Shown here one piece after another: positions 1-12,757 of a DNA stretch of 64,000 nt (its first letter is position 1; each line of letters opens with the position of its first letter). This stretch comes from Synchiropus splendidus (Eukaryota > Chordata > Actinopteri > Syngnathiformes > Callionymidae), in the NCBI RefSeq assembly GCF_027744825.2, contig NW_026527078.1, positions 1 through 64,000 on the forward strand, read 5' to 3'. The notes under the pieces are model-generated. The model was not told the DNA's origin and made no database searches. It was given only the letters and a program-made list of their open reading frames with translations. The translations under genes were made by a program, and so were the position numbers.

Positions 1-2
1 TT

Positions 3-190
3 GTGCATTGTGCCATAACTTTTCAGGGAAGCTTCAGAACATGAAATTTTAACCTCCCACTATAGCAGAAAGGGTCTTTCTAGTAGTTGCACATCAAATC
101 TAAACTGTCTGAAGTGTTTTTCCAAAGTTATCAACACTTTTATGTTTGGCGTTCCGAAACCCACCTTATCTCAGGCTGAAAAGCGTTTTT
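3..190. repeat. Reference monomer (type A) and its internal landmarks
   Basis: First complete unit, used here as the numbering reference. Consensus landmarks are: gtgcattg at 1-8; HindIII site at 27-32; AAATTT core at 42-47; ctagtag near 79-84; a T5 run at 115-119; a 7-bp inverted repeat at 110-116 and 131-137; three CpG sites at 148, 153 and 182; and a second T5 run at 184-188. Type A carries gt at 1-2, t85, a102, g105, c121 and c130. Stop codons occur in every frame of the unit. Because 188 is 3x62+2, the frame shifts at each unit, so no frame stays open across several units. Confidence 0.93.
112..139. repeat. Conserved short dyad in each monomer (first copy)
   Basis: AAGTGTT at 112-118 is the exact reverse complement of AACACTT at 133-139, with a 14-base loop between. 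The arms are kept in almost all units I checked. The loop holds diagnostic positions 121 and 130, where types A, B, C and D differ. A 7-bp stem with a 14-base loop is only a modest cruciform candidate. Any protein binding or structural role is inference. Confidence 0.6.
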
Positions 191-378
191 ACGCATTGTG
201 CCATAACTTTTCAGGGAAGCTTCAGAACATGAAATTTTAACCTCCCACTATAGCAGAAAGGGTCTTTCTAGTAGGTGCACATCAAATCTAAGCTCTCTGA
301 AGTGTTTTTCGAAAGTTATCAACACTTTTATGTTTGGCGTTCCGAAACCCACCTTATCTCAGGCTGAAAAGCGTTTTT
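191..378. repeat. Representative type D monomer
   Basis: This unit starts with ac instead of gt, has gtaggtgc instead of gtagttgc (position 85 t to g), aagctctctg instead of aaactgtctg (102 a to g, 105 g to c) and tcgaaag instead of tccaaag (121 c to g). The last change makes an 8-bp palindrome, TTTCGAAA, with a BstBI site. The combination recurs throughout the window, for example at 1319, 3951, 24631, 41171, 42299, 43239, 44367, 45307 and 46811, with a sister form that keeps g105. The linkage of bases 120 bp apart marks it as a true subfamily rather than independent mutations. Confidence 0.88.
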
Positions 379-566
379 GTGCATTGTGCCATAACTTTTC
401 AGGAAAGCTTCAGAACATGAAATTTTAACCTCCCACTATAGCAGAAAGGGTCTTTCTAGTAGTTGCACATCAAATCTAAACTGTCTGAAGTGTTTTTCCA
501 AAGTTATTAACACTTTTATGTTTGGCGTTCCGAAACCCACCTTATCTCAGGCTGAAAAGCGTTTTT

Positions 567-754
567 GTGCATTGTGCCATAACTTTTCAGGGAAGCTTCA
601 GAACATGAAATTTTAACCTCCCACTATAGCAGAAAGGGTCTTTCTAGTAGTTGCACATCAAATCTAAGCTGTCTGAAGTGTTTTTCAAAAGTTATCAACA
701 CTTTTATGTTTGGCGTTCCGAAACCCACCTTATCTCAGGCTGAAAAGCGTTTTT
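567..754. repeat. Representative type C monomer
   Basis: This unit has aagctgtctg (102 a to g) with tcaaaag (121 c to a), and keeps gt, t85 and c130. The next unit commonly carries aggaaag instead of agggaag (position 26 g to a), as at 755 and 1131, although in other places C is followed by an ac unit (5455, 7147). C plus the following a26 unit is one of the commonest two-unit modules in the window, for example 943-1318, 44931-45306 and 47375-47750. Confidence 0.85.
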
Positions 755-1318
755 GTGCATTGTGCCATAACTTTTCAGGAAAGCTTCAGAACATGAAATT
801 TTAACCTCCCACTATAGCAGAAAGGGTCTTTCTAGTAGTTGCACATCAAATCTAAACTGTCTGAAGTGTTTTTCCAAAGTTATCAACACTTTTATGTTTG
901 GCGTTCCGAAACCCACCTTATCTCAGGCTGAAAAGCGTTTTTGTGCATTGTGCCATAACTTTTCAGGGAAGCTTCAGAACATGAAATTTTAACCTCCCAC
1001 TATAGCAGAAAGGGTCTTTCTAGTAGTTGCACATCAAATCTAAGCTGTCTGAAGTGTTTTTCAAAAGTTATCAACACTTTTATGTTTGGCGTTCCGAAAC
1101 CCACCTTATCTCAGGCTGAAAAGCGTTTTTGTGCATTGTGCCATAACTTTTCAGGAAAGCTTCAGAACATGAAATTTTAACCTCCCACTATAGCAGAAAG
1201 GGTCTTTCTAGTAGTTGCTCATCAAATCTAAACTGTCTGAAGTGTTTTTCCAAAGTTATCAACACTTCTATGTTTGGCGTTCCGAAACCCACCTTATCTC
1301 AGGCTGAAAAGCGTTTTT

Positions 1319-1694
1319 ACGCATTGTGCCATAACTTTTCAGGGAAGCTTCAGAACATGAAATTTTAACCTCCCACTATAGCAGAAAGGGTCTTTCTAGT
1401 GGGTGCACATCAAATCTAAGCTCTCTGATGTGTTTTTCGAAAGTTATCAACACTTTTATGTTTGGCGTTCCGAAACCCACCATATCTCAGGCTGAAAAGC
1501 GTTTTTGTGCATTGTGCCATAACTTTTCAGGAAAGCTTCAGAACATGAAATTTTAACCTCCCACTATAGCAGAAAGGGTCTTTCTAGTAGTTGCACATCA
1601 AATCTAAACTGTCTGAAGTGTTTTTCCAAAGTTATTAACACTTTTATGTTTGGCGTTCCGAAACCCACCTTATCTCAGGCTGAAAAGCGTTTTT
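1319..1694. repeat. Two-unit block, left copy of a 14-monomer offset pair
   Basis: This D unit plus the following a26/t130 unit carries the rare variants gtgggtgc (near 1400) and catatctc (1481). The same pair of rare variants recurs 2632 bp (14 x 188) downstream in the block starting at 3951. This copy has a private ctgatg in place of ctgaag. The shared rare bases show a common origin rather than chance. Confidence 0.75.
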
Positions 1695-2070
1695 GTGCAT
1701 TGTGCCATAACTTTTCAGGGAAGCTTCAGAACATGAAATTTTAACCTCCCACTATAGCAGAAAGGGTCTTTCTAGTAGTTGCACATCAAATCTAAACTGT
1801 CTGAAGTGTTTTTCCAAAGTTATTAACACTTTTATGTTTTGCGTTCCGAAACCCACCTTATCTCAGTCTGAAAAGCGTTTTTACGCATTGTGCCATAACT
1901 TTTCAGGGAAGCTTCAGAACATGAAATTTTAACCTCCCACTATAGCAGAAAGGGTCTTTCTAGTAGGTGCACATCAAATCTAAACTGTCAGAAGTGTTTT
2001 TCCAAAGTTATTAACACTTTTATGTTTGGCGTTCCGAAACCCACCTTATCTCAGGCTGAAAAGCGTTTTT

Positions 2071-2822
2071 ACGCATTGTGCCATAACTTTTCAGGGAAGC
2101 TTCAGAACATGAAATTTTAACCTCCCACTATAGCAGAAAGGGTCTTTCTAGTAGTTGCACATCAAATCTAAGCTGTCTGAAGTGTTTTTCCAAAGTTATC
2201 AACACTTTTATGTTTGGCGTTCCGAAACCCACCTTATCTCAGGCTGAAAAGCGTTTTTGTGCATTGTGCCATAACTTTTCAGGGAAGCTTAAGAACATGA
2301 AATTTTAACCTCCCACTATAGCAGAAAGGGTCTTTCTAGTAGTTGCACATCAAATCTAAACTGTCTGAAGTGTTTTTCCAAAGTTATCAACACTTTTATG
2401 TTTGGCGTTCCGAAACCCACCTTATCTCAGGCTGAAAAGCGTTTTTGTGTATTGTGCCATAACTTTTCAGGGAAGCTTCAGAACATGAAATTTTAACCTC
2501 CCACTATAGCAGAAAGGGTCTTTCTAGTAGTTGCACATCAAATCTAAGCTGTCTGAAGTGTTTTTCAAAAGTTATCAACACTTTTATGTTTGGCGTTCCG
2601 AAACCCACCTTATCTCTGGCTGAAAAGCGTTTTTGTGCATTGTGCCATAACTTTTCAGGAAAGCTTCAGAACATGAAATTTTAACCTCCCACTATAGCAG
2701 AAAGGGTCTTTCTAGTAGTTGCACATCAAATCTAAACTGTCTGAAGTGTTTTTCCAAAGTTATCAACACTTTTATGTTTGGCGTTCCGAAACCCACCTTA
2801 TCTCAGGCTGAAAAGCGTTTTT
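2071..2822. repeat. Four-monomer higher-order unit, copy 1
   Basis: Four units (752 bp) ordered: an ac unit with g102/c121; a unit with aagcttaag; a gtgtattg unit with tatctctggc; and an a26 unit. The rare variants aagcttaag, gtgtattg and tatctctgg each recur exactly 752 bp downstream, so this block was duplicated in tandem. Confidence 0.85.
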
Positions 2823-3574
2823 ACGCATTGTGCCATAACTTTTCAGGGAAGCTTTAGAACATGAAATTTTAACCTCCCACTATAGCAGAAAGGGTCTTTC
2901 TAGTAGTTGCACATCAAATCTAAGCTGTCTGAAGTGTTTTTCCAAAGTTATCAACACTTTTATGTTTGGCGTTCCGAAACCCACCTTATCTCAGGCTGAA
3001 AAGCGTTTTTGTGCATTGTGCCATAACTTTTCAGGGAAGCTTAAGAACATGAAATTTTAACCTCCCACTATAGCAGAAAGGGTCTTTCTAGTAGTTGCAC
3101 ATCAAATCTAAACTGTCTGAAGTGTTTTTCCAAAGTTATCAACACTTTTATGTTTGGCGTTCCGAAACCCACCTTATCTCAGGCTGAAAAGCGTTTTTGT
3201 GTATTGTGCCATAACTTTTCAGGGAAGCTTCAGAACATGAAATTTTAACCTCCCACTATAGCAGAAAGGGTCTTTCTAGTAGTTGCACATCAAATCTAAG
3301 CTGTCTGAAGTGTTTTTCAAAAGTTATCAACACTTTTATGTTTGGCGTTCCGAAACCCACCTTATCTCTGGCTGAAAAGCGTTTTTGTGCATTGTGCCAT
3401 AACTTTTCAGGAAAGCTTCAGAACATGAAATTTTAACCTCCCACTATAGCAGAAAGGGTCTTTCTAGTAGTTGCACATCAAATCTAAACTGTCTGAAGTG
3501 TTTTTCCAAAGTTATCAACACTTTTATGTTTGGCGTTCCGAAACCCACCTTATCTCAGGCTGAAAAGCGTTTTT
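2823..3574. repeat. Four-monomer higher-order unit, copy 2
   Basis: Direct tandem copy of 2071-2822, with the same rare variants at a 752 bp offset. It has a private aagctttag change in its first unit. The few differences suggest a recent event. Confidence 0.85.
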
Positions 3575-3950
3575 ACGCATTGTGCCATAACTTTTCAGGG
3601 AAGCTTCAGAACATGAAATTTTAACCTCCCACTATAGCAGAAAGGGTCTTTCTAGTAGTTGCACATCAAATCTAAACTGTCTGAAGTGTTTTTCCAAAGT
3701 TATCAACACTTTTATGTTTGGCGTTCCGAAACCCACCTTATCTCAGGCTGAAAAGCGTTTTTGTGCATTGTGCCATAACTTTTCAGGGAAGCTTCAGAAC
3801 ATGAAATTTTAACCTCCCACTATAGCAGAAAGGGTCTTTCTAGTAGTTGCACATCAAATCTAAACTGTCTGAAGTGTTTTTCCAAAGTTATCAACACTTT
3901 TATGTTTGGCGTTCCGAAACCCACCTTATCTCAGGCTGAAAAGCGTTTTT

Positions 3951-4326
3951 ACGCATTGTGCCATAACTTTTCAGGGAAGCTTCAGAACATGAAATTTTAA
4001 CCTCCCACTATAGCAGAAAGGGTCTTTCTAGTGGGTGCACATCAAATCTAAGCTCTCTGAAGTGTTTTTCGAAAGTTATCAACACTTTTATGTTTGGCGT
4101 TCCGAAACCCACCATATCTCAGGCTGAAAAGCGTTTTTGTGCATTGTGCCATAACTTTTCAGGAAAGCTTCAGAACATGAAATTTTAACCTCCCACTATA
4201 GCAGAAAGGGTCTTTCTAGTAGTTGCACATCAAATCTAAACTGTCTGAAGTGTTTTTCCAAAGTTATTAACACTTTTATGTTTGGCGTTCCGAAACCCAC
4301 CTTATCTCAGGCTGAAAAGCGTTTTT
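3951..4326. repeat. Two-unit block, right copy of the 14-monomer offset pair
   Basis: Partner of the block at 1319-1694, with gtgggtgc (near 4031) and catatctc at 4113, exactly 2632 bp from the left copy. It lacks the private ctgatg change of the left copy. Confidence 0.75.
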
Positions 4327-7300
4327 GTGCATTGTGCCATAACTTTTCAGGGAAGCTTCAGAACATGAAATTTTAACCTCCCACTATAGCAGAAAGGGTC
4401 TTTCTAGTAGTTGCACATCAAATCTAAACTGTCTGAAGTGTTTTTCCAAAGTTATTAACACTTTTATGTTTGGCGTTCCGAAACCCACCTTATCTCAGGC
4501 TGAAAAGCGTTTTTGTGCATTGTGCCATAACTTTTCAGGGAAGCTTCAGAACATGAAATTTTAACCTCCCACTGTAGCAGAAAGGGTCTTTCTAGTAGTT
4601 GCACATCAAATCTAAACTGTCTGAAGTGTTTTTCCAAAGTTATCAACACTTTTATGTTTGGCGTTCCGAAACCCACCTTATCTCAGGCTGAAAAGCGTTT
4701 TTACGCATTGTGCCATAACTTTTCAGGGAAGCTTCAGAACATGAAATTTTAACCTCCCACTATAGCAGAAAGGGTCTTTCTAGTAGGTGCACATCAAATC
4801 TAAGCTGTCTGAAGTGTTTTTCGAAAGTTATCAACACTTTTATGTTTGGCGTTCCGAAACCCACCTTATCTCAGGCTGAAAAGCGTTTTTGTGCATTGTG
4901 CCATAACTTTTCAGGGAAGCTTCAGAACATGAAATTTTAACCTCCCACTATAGCAGAAAGGGTCTTTCTAGTAGTTGCACATCAAATCTAAGCTGTCTGA
5001 AGTGTTTTTCCAAAGTTATCAACACTTTTATGTTTGGCGTTCCGAAACCCACCTTATCTCAGGCTGAAAAGCGTTTTTGTGCATTGTGCCATAACTTTTC
5101 AGGGAAGCTTCAGAACATGAAATTTTAACCTCCCACTATAGCAGAAAGGGTCTTTCTAGTAGTTGCACATCAAATCTAAACTGTCTGAAGTGTTTTTCCA
5201 AAGTTATTAACACTTTTATGTTTGGCGTTCCGAAACCCACCTTATCTCAGGCTGAAAAGCGTTTTTGTGCATTGTGCCATAACTTTTCAGGGAAGCTTCA
5301 GAACATGAAATTTTAACCTCCCACTATAGCAGAAAGGGTCTTTCTAGTAGTTGCACATCAAATCTAAGCTGTCTGAAGTGTTTTTCAAAAGTTATCAACA
5401 CTTTTATGTTTGGCGTTCCGAAACCCACCTTATCTCAGGCTGAAAAGCGTTTTTACGCATTGTGCCATAACTTTTCAGGGAAGCTTCAGAACATGAAATT
5501 TTAACCTCCCACTATAGCAGAAAGGGTCTTTCTAGTAGTTGCACATCAAATCTAAACTGTCTGAAGTGTTTTTCCAAAGTTATCAACACTTTTATGTTTG
5601 GCGTTCCGAAACCCACCTTATCTCAGGCTGAAAAGCGTTTTTGTGCATTGTGCCATAACTTTTCAGGGAAGCTTCAGAACATGAAATCTTAACCTCCCAC
5701 TATAGCAGAAAGGGTCTTTCTAGTAGTTGCACATCAAATCTAAACTGTCTGAAGTGTTTTTCCAAAGTTATCAACACTTTTATGTTTGGCGTTCCGAAAC
5801 CCACCTTATCTCAGGCTGAAAAGCGTTTTTGTGCATTGTGCCATAACTTTTCAGGGAAGCTTCAGAACATGAAATTTTAACCTCCCACTATAGCAGAAAG
5901 GGTCTTTCTAGTAGTTGCACATCAAATGTAAACTGTCTGAAGTGTTTTTCCAAAGTTATTAACACTTTTATGTTTGGCGTTCCGAAACCCACCTTATCTC
6001 AGGCTGAAAAGCGTTTTTGTGCATTGTGCCATAACTTTTCAGGGAAGCTTCAGAACATGAAATTTTAACCTCCCACTATAGCAGAAAGGGTCTTTCTAGT
6101 AGTTGCACATCAAATCTAAGCTGTCTGAAGTGTTTTTCCAAAGTTATCAACACTTTTATGTTTGGCGTTCCGAAACCCACCTTATCTCAGGCTGAAAAGC
6201 GTTTTTGTGCATTGTGCCATAACTTTTCAGGGAAGCTTCAGAACATGAAATTTTAACCTCCCACTATAGCAGAAAGGGTCTTTCTAGTAGTTGCACATCA
6301 AATCTAAGCTGTCTGAAGTGTTTTTCAAAAGTTATCAACACTTTTATGTTTGGCGTTCCGAAACCCACCTTATCTCAGGCTGAAAAGCGTTTTTTGTGCA
6401 TTGTGCCATAACTTTTCAGGAAAGCTTCAGAACATGAAATTTTAACCTCCCACTATAGCAGAAAGGGTCTTTCTAGTAGTTGCACATCAAATCTAAACTG
6501 TCTGAAGTGTTTTTCCAAAGTTATCAACACTTTTATGTTTGGCGTTCCGAAACCCACCTTATCTCAGGCTGAAAAGCGTTTTTGTGCATTGTGCCATAAC
6601 TTTTCAGGGAAGCTTCAGAACATGAAATTTTAACCTCCCACTATAGCAGAAAGGGTCTTTCTAGTAGTTGCACATCAAATCTAAACTGTCTGAAGTGTTT
6701 TTCCAAAGTTATCAACACTTTTATGTTTGGCGTTCCGAAACCCACCTTATCTCAGGCTGAAAAGCGTTTTTACGCATTGTGCCATAACTTTTCAGGGAAG
6801 CTTCAGAACATGAAATTTTAACCTCCCACTATAGCAGAAATGGTCTTTCTAGTAGGTGCACATCAAATCTAAGCTGTCTGAAGTGTTTTTCGAAAGTTAT
6901 CAACACTTTTATGTTTGGCGTTCCGAAACCCACCTTATCTCAGGCTGAAAAGCGTTTTTGTGCATTGTGCCATAACTTTTCAGGGAAGCTTCAGAACATG
7001 AAATTTTAACCTCCCACTATAGCAGAAAGGGTCTTTCTAGTAGTTGCACATCAAATCTAAGCTGTCTGAAGTGTTTTTCAAAAGTTATCAACACTTTTAT
7101 GTTTGGCGTCCGAAACCCACCTTATCTCAGGCTGAAAAGCGTTTTTACGCATTGTGCCATAACTTTTCAGGGAAGCTTCAGAACATGAAATTTTAACCTC
7201 CCACTATAGCAGAAAGGGTCTTTCTAGTAGTTGCACATCAAATCTAAACTGTCTGAAGTGTTTTTCCAAAGTTATCAACACTTTTATGTTTGGCGTTCCG

Positions 7301-9749
7301 AAACCCACCTTATCTCAGGCTGAAAAGCGTTTTTGTGCATTGTGCCATAACTTTTCAGGGAAGCTTCAGAACATGAAATTTTAACCTCCCACTATAGCAG
7401 AAAGGGTCTTTCTAGTAGTTGCACATCAAATCTAAACTGTCTGAAGTGTTTTTCCAAAGTTATTAACACTTTTATGTTTGGCGTTCCGAAACCCACCTTA
7501 TCTCAGGCTGAAAAGCGTTTTTGTGCATTGTGCCATAACTTTTCAGGGAAGCTTCAGAACATCAAATTTTAACATCCCACTATAGCAGAAAGGGTCTTTC
7601 TAGTAGTTGCACATCAAATCTAAACTGTCTGAAGTGTTTTTCCAAAGTTATCAACACTTTTATGTTTGGCGTTCCGAAACCCACCTTATCTCAGGCTGAA
7701 AAGCGTTTTTACGCATTGTGCCATAACTTTTCAGGGAAGCTTCAGAACATGAAATTTTAACCTCCCACTATAGCAGAAAGGGTCTTTCTAGTAGTTGCAC
7801 ATCAAATCTAAGCTGTCTGAAGTGTTTTTCAAAAGTTATCAACACTTTTGTGTTTGGCGTTCCGAAACTCACCTTATCTCAGGCTGAAAAGCGTTTTTGT
7901 GCATTGTGCCATAACTTTTCAGGGAAGCTTCAGAACATGAAATTTTAACCTCCCACTATAGCAGAAAGGGTCTTTCTAGTAGTTGCACATCAAATCTAAG
8001 CTGTCTGAAGTGTTTTTCAAAAGTTATCAACACTTTTACGTTTGGCGTTCCGAAACCCACCTTATCTCAGGCTGAAAAGCGTTTTTACGCATTGTGCCAT
8101 AACTTTTCAGGGAAGCTTCAGAACATGAAATTTTAACCTCCCACTATAGCAGAAAGGGTCTTTCTAGTAGTTGCACATCAAATCTAAACTGTCTGAAGTG
8201 TTTTTCCAAAGTTATCAACACTTTTATGTTTGGCGTTCCGAAACCCACCTTATCTCAGGCTGAAAAGCGTTTTTGTGCATTGTGCCATAACTTTTCAGGG
8301 AAGCTTCAGAACATGAAATTTTAACCTTCCACTATAGCAGAAAGGGTCTTTCTAGTAGTTGCACATCAAATCTAAACTGTCTGAAGTGTTTTTCCAAAGT
8401 TATCAACACTTTTATGTTTGGCGTTCCGAAACCCACCTTATCTCAGGCTGAAAAGCGTTTTTGTGCATTGTGCCATAACTTTTCAGGGAAGCTTCAGAAC
8501 ATGAAATTTTAACCTCCCACTATAGCAGAAAGGGTCTTTCTAGTAGTTGCACATCAAATCTAAACTGTCTGAAGTGTTTTTCCAAAGTTATCAACACTTT
8601 TATGTTTGGCGTTCCGAAACCCACCTTATCTCAGGCTGAAAAGCGTTTTTGTGCATTGTGCCATAACTTTTCAGGGAAGCATCAGAACATGAAATTTTAA
8701 CCTCCCACTATAGCAGATAGGGTCTTTCTAGTAGTTGCACATCAAATCTAAACTGTCTGAAGTGTTTTTCCAAAGTTATCAACACTTTTATGTTTGGCGT
8801 TCCGAAACCCACCTTATCTCAGGCTGAAAAGCGTTTTTACGCATTGTGCCATAACTTTTCAGGGAAGCTTCAGAACATGAAATTTTAACCTCCCACTATA
8901 GCAGAAAGGGTCTTTCTAGTAGGTGCACATCAAATCTAAGCTGTCTGAAGTGTTTTTCGAAAGTTATCAACACTTTTATGTTTGGCGTTCCGAAACCCAC
9001 CTTATCTCAGGCTGAAAAGCGTTTTTGTGCATTGTGCCATAACTTTTCAGGGAAGCTTCAGAACATGAAATTTTAACCTCCCACTATAGCAGAAAGGGTC
9101 TTTCTAGTAGTTGCACATCAAATCTAAGCTGTCTGAAGTGTTTTTCAAAAGTTATCAACACTTTTATGTTTGGCGTTCCGAAACCCACCTTATCTCAGGC
9201 TGAAAAGCGTTTTTGTGCATTGTGCCATAACTTTTCAGGAAAGCTTCAGAACATGACATTTTAACCTCCCACTATAGCAGAAAGGGTCTTTCTAGTAGTT
9301 GCACATCAAATCTAAACTGTCTGAAGTGTTTTTCCAAAGTTATCAACACTTTTATGTTTGGCGTTCCGAAACCCACCTTATCTCAGGCTGAAAAGCGTTT
9401 TTGTGCATTGTGCCATAACTTTTCAGGGAAGCTTCAGAACATGAAATTTTAACCTCCCACTATAGCAGAAAGGGTCTTTCTAGTAGTTGCACATCAAATC
9501 TAAACTGTCTGAAGTGTTTTTCCAAAGTTATTAACACTTTTATGTTTGGCGTTCCAAAACCCACCTTATCTCAGGCTGAAAAGCGTTTTTGTGCATTGTG
9601 CCATAACTTTTCAGGGAAGCTTCAGAACATGAAATTTTAACCTCCCACTATAGCAGAAAGGGTCTTTCTAGTAGTTGCACATCAAATCTAAGCTGTCTGA
9701 AGTGTTTTTCCAAAGTTATCAACACTTTTATGTTTGGCGTTCCGAAACC

Positions 9750-11655
9750 CACCTTATCTCAGGCTGAAAAGCGTTTTTACGCATTGTGCCATAACTTTTC
9801 AGGGAAGCTTCAGAACATGAAATTTTAACCTCCCACTATCGCAGAAATGGTCTTTCTAGTAGGTGCACATCAAATCTAAGCTGTCTGAAGTGTTTTTCGA
9901 AAGTTATCAACACTTTTATGTTTGGCGTTCCGAAACCCACCTTATCTCAGGCTGAAAAGCGTTTTTGTGCATTGTGCCATAACTTTTCAGGGAAGCTTCA
10001 GAACATGAAATTTTAACCTCCCACTATAGCAGAAAGGGTCTTTCTAGTAGTTGCACATCAAATCTAAACTGTCTGAAGTGTTTTTCCAAAGTTATCAACA
10101 CTTTTATGTTTGGCGTTCCGAAACCCACCTTATCTCAGGCTGAAAAGCGTTTTTACGCATTGTGCCATAACTTTTCAGGGAAGCTTCAGAACATGAAATT
10201 TTAACCTCCCACTATAGCAGAAAGGGTCTTTCTAGTAGGTGCACATCAAATCTAAGCTGTCTGAAGTGTTTTTCGAAAGTTATTAACACTTTTATGTTTG
10301 GCGTTCCGAAACCCACCTTATCTCAGGCTGAAAAGCGTTTTTGTGCATTGTGCCATAACTTTTCAGGGAAGCTTCAGAACATGAAATTTTAACCTCCCAC
10401 TATAGCAGAAAGGGTCTTTCTAGTAGTTGCACATCAAATCTAAACTGTCTGAAGTGTTTTTCCAAAGTTATCAACACTTTTATGTTTGGCGTTCCGAAAC
10501 CCACCTTATCTCAGGCTGAAAAGCGTTTTTACGCATTGTGCCATAACTTTTCAGGGAAGCTTCAGAACATGAAATTTTAACCTCCCACTATAGCAGAAAT
10601 GGTCTTTCTAGTAGGTGCACATCAAATCTAAGCTGTCTGAAGTGTTTTTCGAAAGTTATCAACACTTTTATGTTTGGCGTTCCGAAACCCACCTTATCTC
10701 AGGCTGAAAAGCGTTTTTGTGCATTGTGCCATAACTTTTCAGGGAAGCTTCAGAACATGAAATTTTAACCTCCCACTATAGCAGAAAGGGTCTTTCTAGT
10801 AGTTGCACATCAAATCTAAGCTGTCTGAAGTGTTTTTCAAAAGTTATCAACACTTTTATGTTTGGCGTTCCGAAACCCACCTTATCTCAGGCTGAAAAGC
10901 GTTTTTACGCATTGTGCCATAACTTTTCAGGGAAGCTTCAGAACATGAAATTTTAACCTCCCACTATAGCAGAAAGGGTCTTTCTAGTAGTTGCACATCA
11001 AATCTAAACTGTCTGAAGTGTTTTTCCAAAGTTATCAACACTTTTATGTTTGGCGTTCCGAAACCCACCTTATCTCAGGCTGAAAAGCGTTTTTGTGCAT
11101 TGTGCCATAACTTTTCAGGGAAGCTTCAGAACATGAAATTTTAACCTTCCACTATAGCAGAAAGGGTCTTTCTAGTAGTTGCACATCAAATCTAAACTGT
11201 CTGAAGTGTTTTTCCAAAGTTATCAACACTTTTATGTTTGGCGTTCCGAAACCCACCTTATCTCAGGCTGAAAAGCGTTTTTGTGCATTGTGCCATAACT
11301 TTTCAGGGAAGCTTCAGAACATGAAATTTTAACCTCCCACTATAGCAGAAAGGGTCTTTCTAGTAGTTGCACATCAAATCTAAGCTGTCTGAAGTGTTTT
11401 TCCAAAGTTATTAACACTTTTATGTTTGGCGTTCCGAAACCCACCTTATCTCAGGCTGAAAAGCGTTTTTGTGCATTGTGCCATAACTTTTCAGGGAAGC
11501 TTCAGAACATGAAATTTTAACCTCCCACTATAGCAGAAAGGGTCTTTCTAGTAGTTGCACATCAAATCTAAACTGTCTGAAGTGTTTTTCCAAAGTTATC
11601 AACACTTTTATGTTTGGCGTTCCGAAACCCACCTTATCTCAGGCTGAAAAGCGTT
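9750..11655. repeat. Ten-unit block shared at a 16-monomer offset, copy 1
   Basis: Markers here are tatcgcag with aaatgg (9840), a D-like unit with ttattaac (about 10280) and aaccttcc (ttcc at 11147). All recur 3008 bp (16 x 188) downstream at 12848, about 13288 and 14155. Similarity to the offset copy breaks near both ends; boundaries are good to about one monomer. Confidence 0.75.
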
Positions 11656-12757
11656 TTTACGCATTGTGCCATAACTTTTCAGGGAAGCTTCAGAACATGA
11701 AATTTTAACCTCCCACTATAGCAGAAATGGTCTTTCTAGTAGGTGCACATCAAATCTAAGCTGTCTGAAGTGTTTTTCGAAAGTTATCAACACTTTTATG
11801 TTTGGCGTTCCGAAACCCACCTTATCTCAGGCTGAAAAGCGTTTTTGTGCATTGTGCCATAACTTTTCAGGGAAGCTTCAGAACATGAAATTTTAACCTC
11901 CCACTATAGCAGAAAGGGTCTTTCTAGTAGTTGCACATCAAATCTAAGCTGTCTGAAGTGTTTTTCAAAAGTTATCAACACTTTCATGTTTGGCGTTCCG
12001 AAACCCACCTTATCTCAGGCTGAAAAGCGTTTTTACGCATTGTGCCATAACTTTTCAGGGAAGCTTCAGAACATGAAATTTTAACCTCCCACTATAGCAG
12101 AAAGGGTCTTTCTCGTAGTTGCACATCAAATCTAAACTGTCTGAAGTGTTTTTCCAAAGTTATCAACACTTTTATGTTTGGCGTTCCGAAACCCACCTTA
12201 TCTCAGGCTGAAAAGCGTTTTTACGCATTGTGCCATAACTTTTCAGGGAAGCTTCAGAACATGAAATCTTAACCTCCCACTATAGCAGAAAGGGTCTTTC
12301 TAGTAGGTGCACATCAAATCTAAGCTCTCTGAAGTGTTTTTCGAAAGTTATCAACACTTTTATGTTTGGCGTTCCGAAACCCACCTTATCTCAGGCTGAA
12401 AAGCGTTTTTGTGCATTGTGCCATAACTTTTCAGGGAAGCTTCAGAACATGAAATTTTAACCTCCCACTATAGCAGAAAGGGTCTTTCTAGTAGTTGCAC
12501 ATCAAATCTAAGCTGTCTGAAGTGTTTTTCAAAAGTTATCAACACTTTTATGTTTGGCGTTCCGAAACCCACCTTATCTCAGGCTGAAAAGCGTTTTTGT
12601 GCATTGTGCCATAACTTTTCAGGAAAGCTTCAGAACATGAAATTTTAACCTCCCACTATAGCAGAAAGGGTCTTTCTAGTAGTTGCACATCAAATCTAAA
12701 CTGTCTGAAGTGTTTTTCCAAAGTTATCAACACTTTTATGTTTGGCGTTCCGAAACC

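Noticed and set aside
125..140. DnaA-box-like ttatcaaca in every unit, suggesting a bacterial origin or plasmid iterons
   Set aside because: It differs from the TTATNCACA consensus at one core base, and hundreds of 188-bp units without any gene do not fit an iteron array. The match is most likely chance.
3..190. CENP-B box in the monomer
   Set aside because: I compared the TTCG-containing parts on both strands (ttccgaaaccc and tttcgaaag regions) with the nTTCGnnnnAnnCGGGn pattern. Neither has the required A and CGGG at the right spacing.
4464..4676. Minus-strand open frame of 70 codons
   Set aside because: It exists because ctatagc became ctgtagc in one unit (near 4571), removing a minus-strand stop. 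It is satellite sequence in one frame with no independent support.
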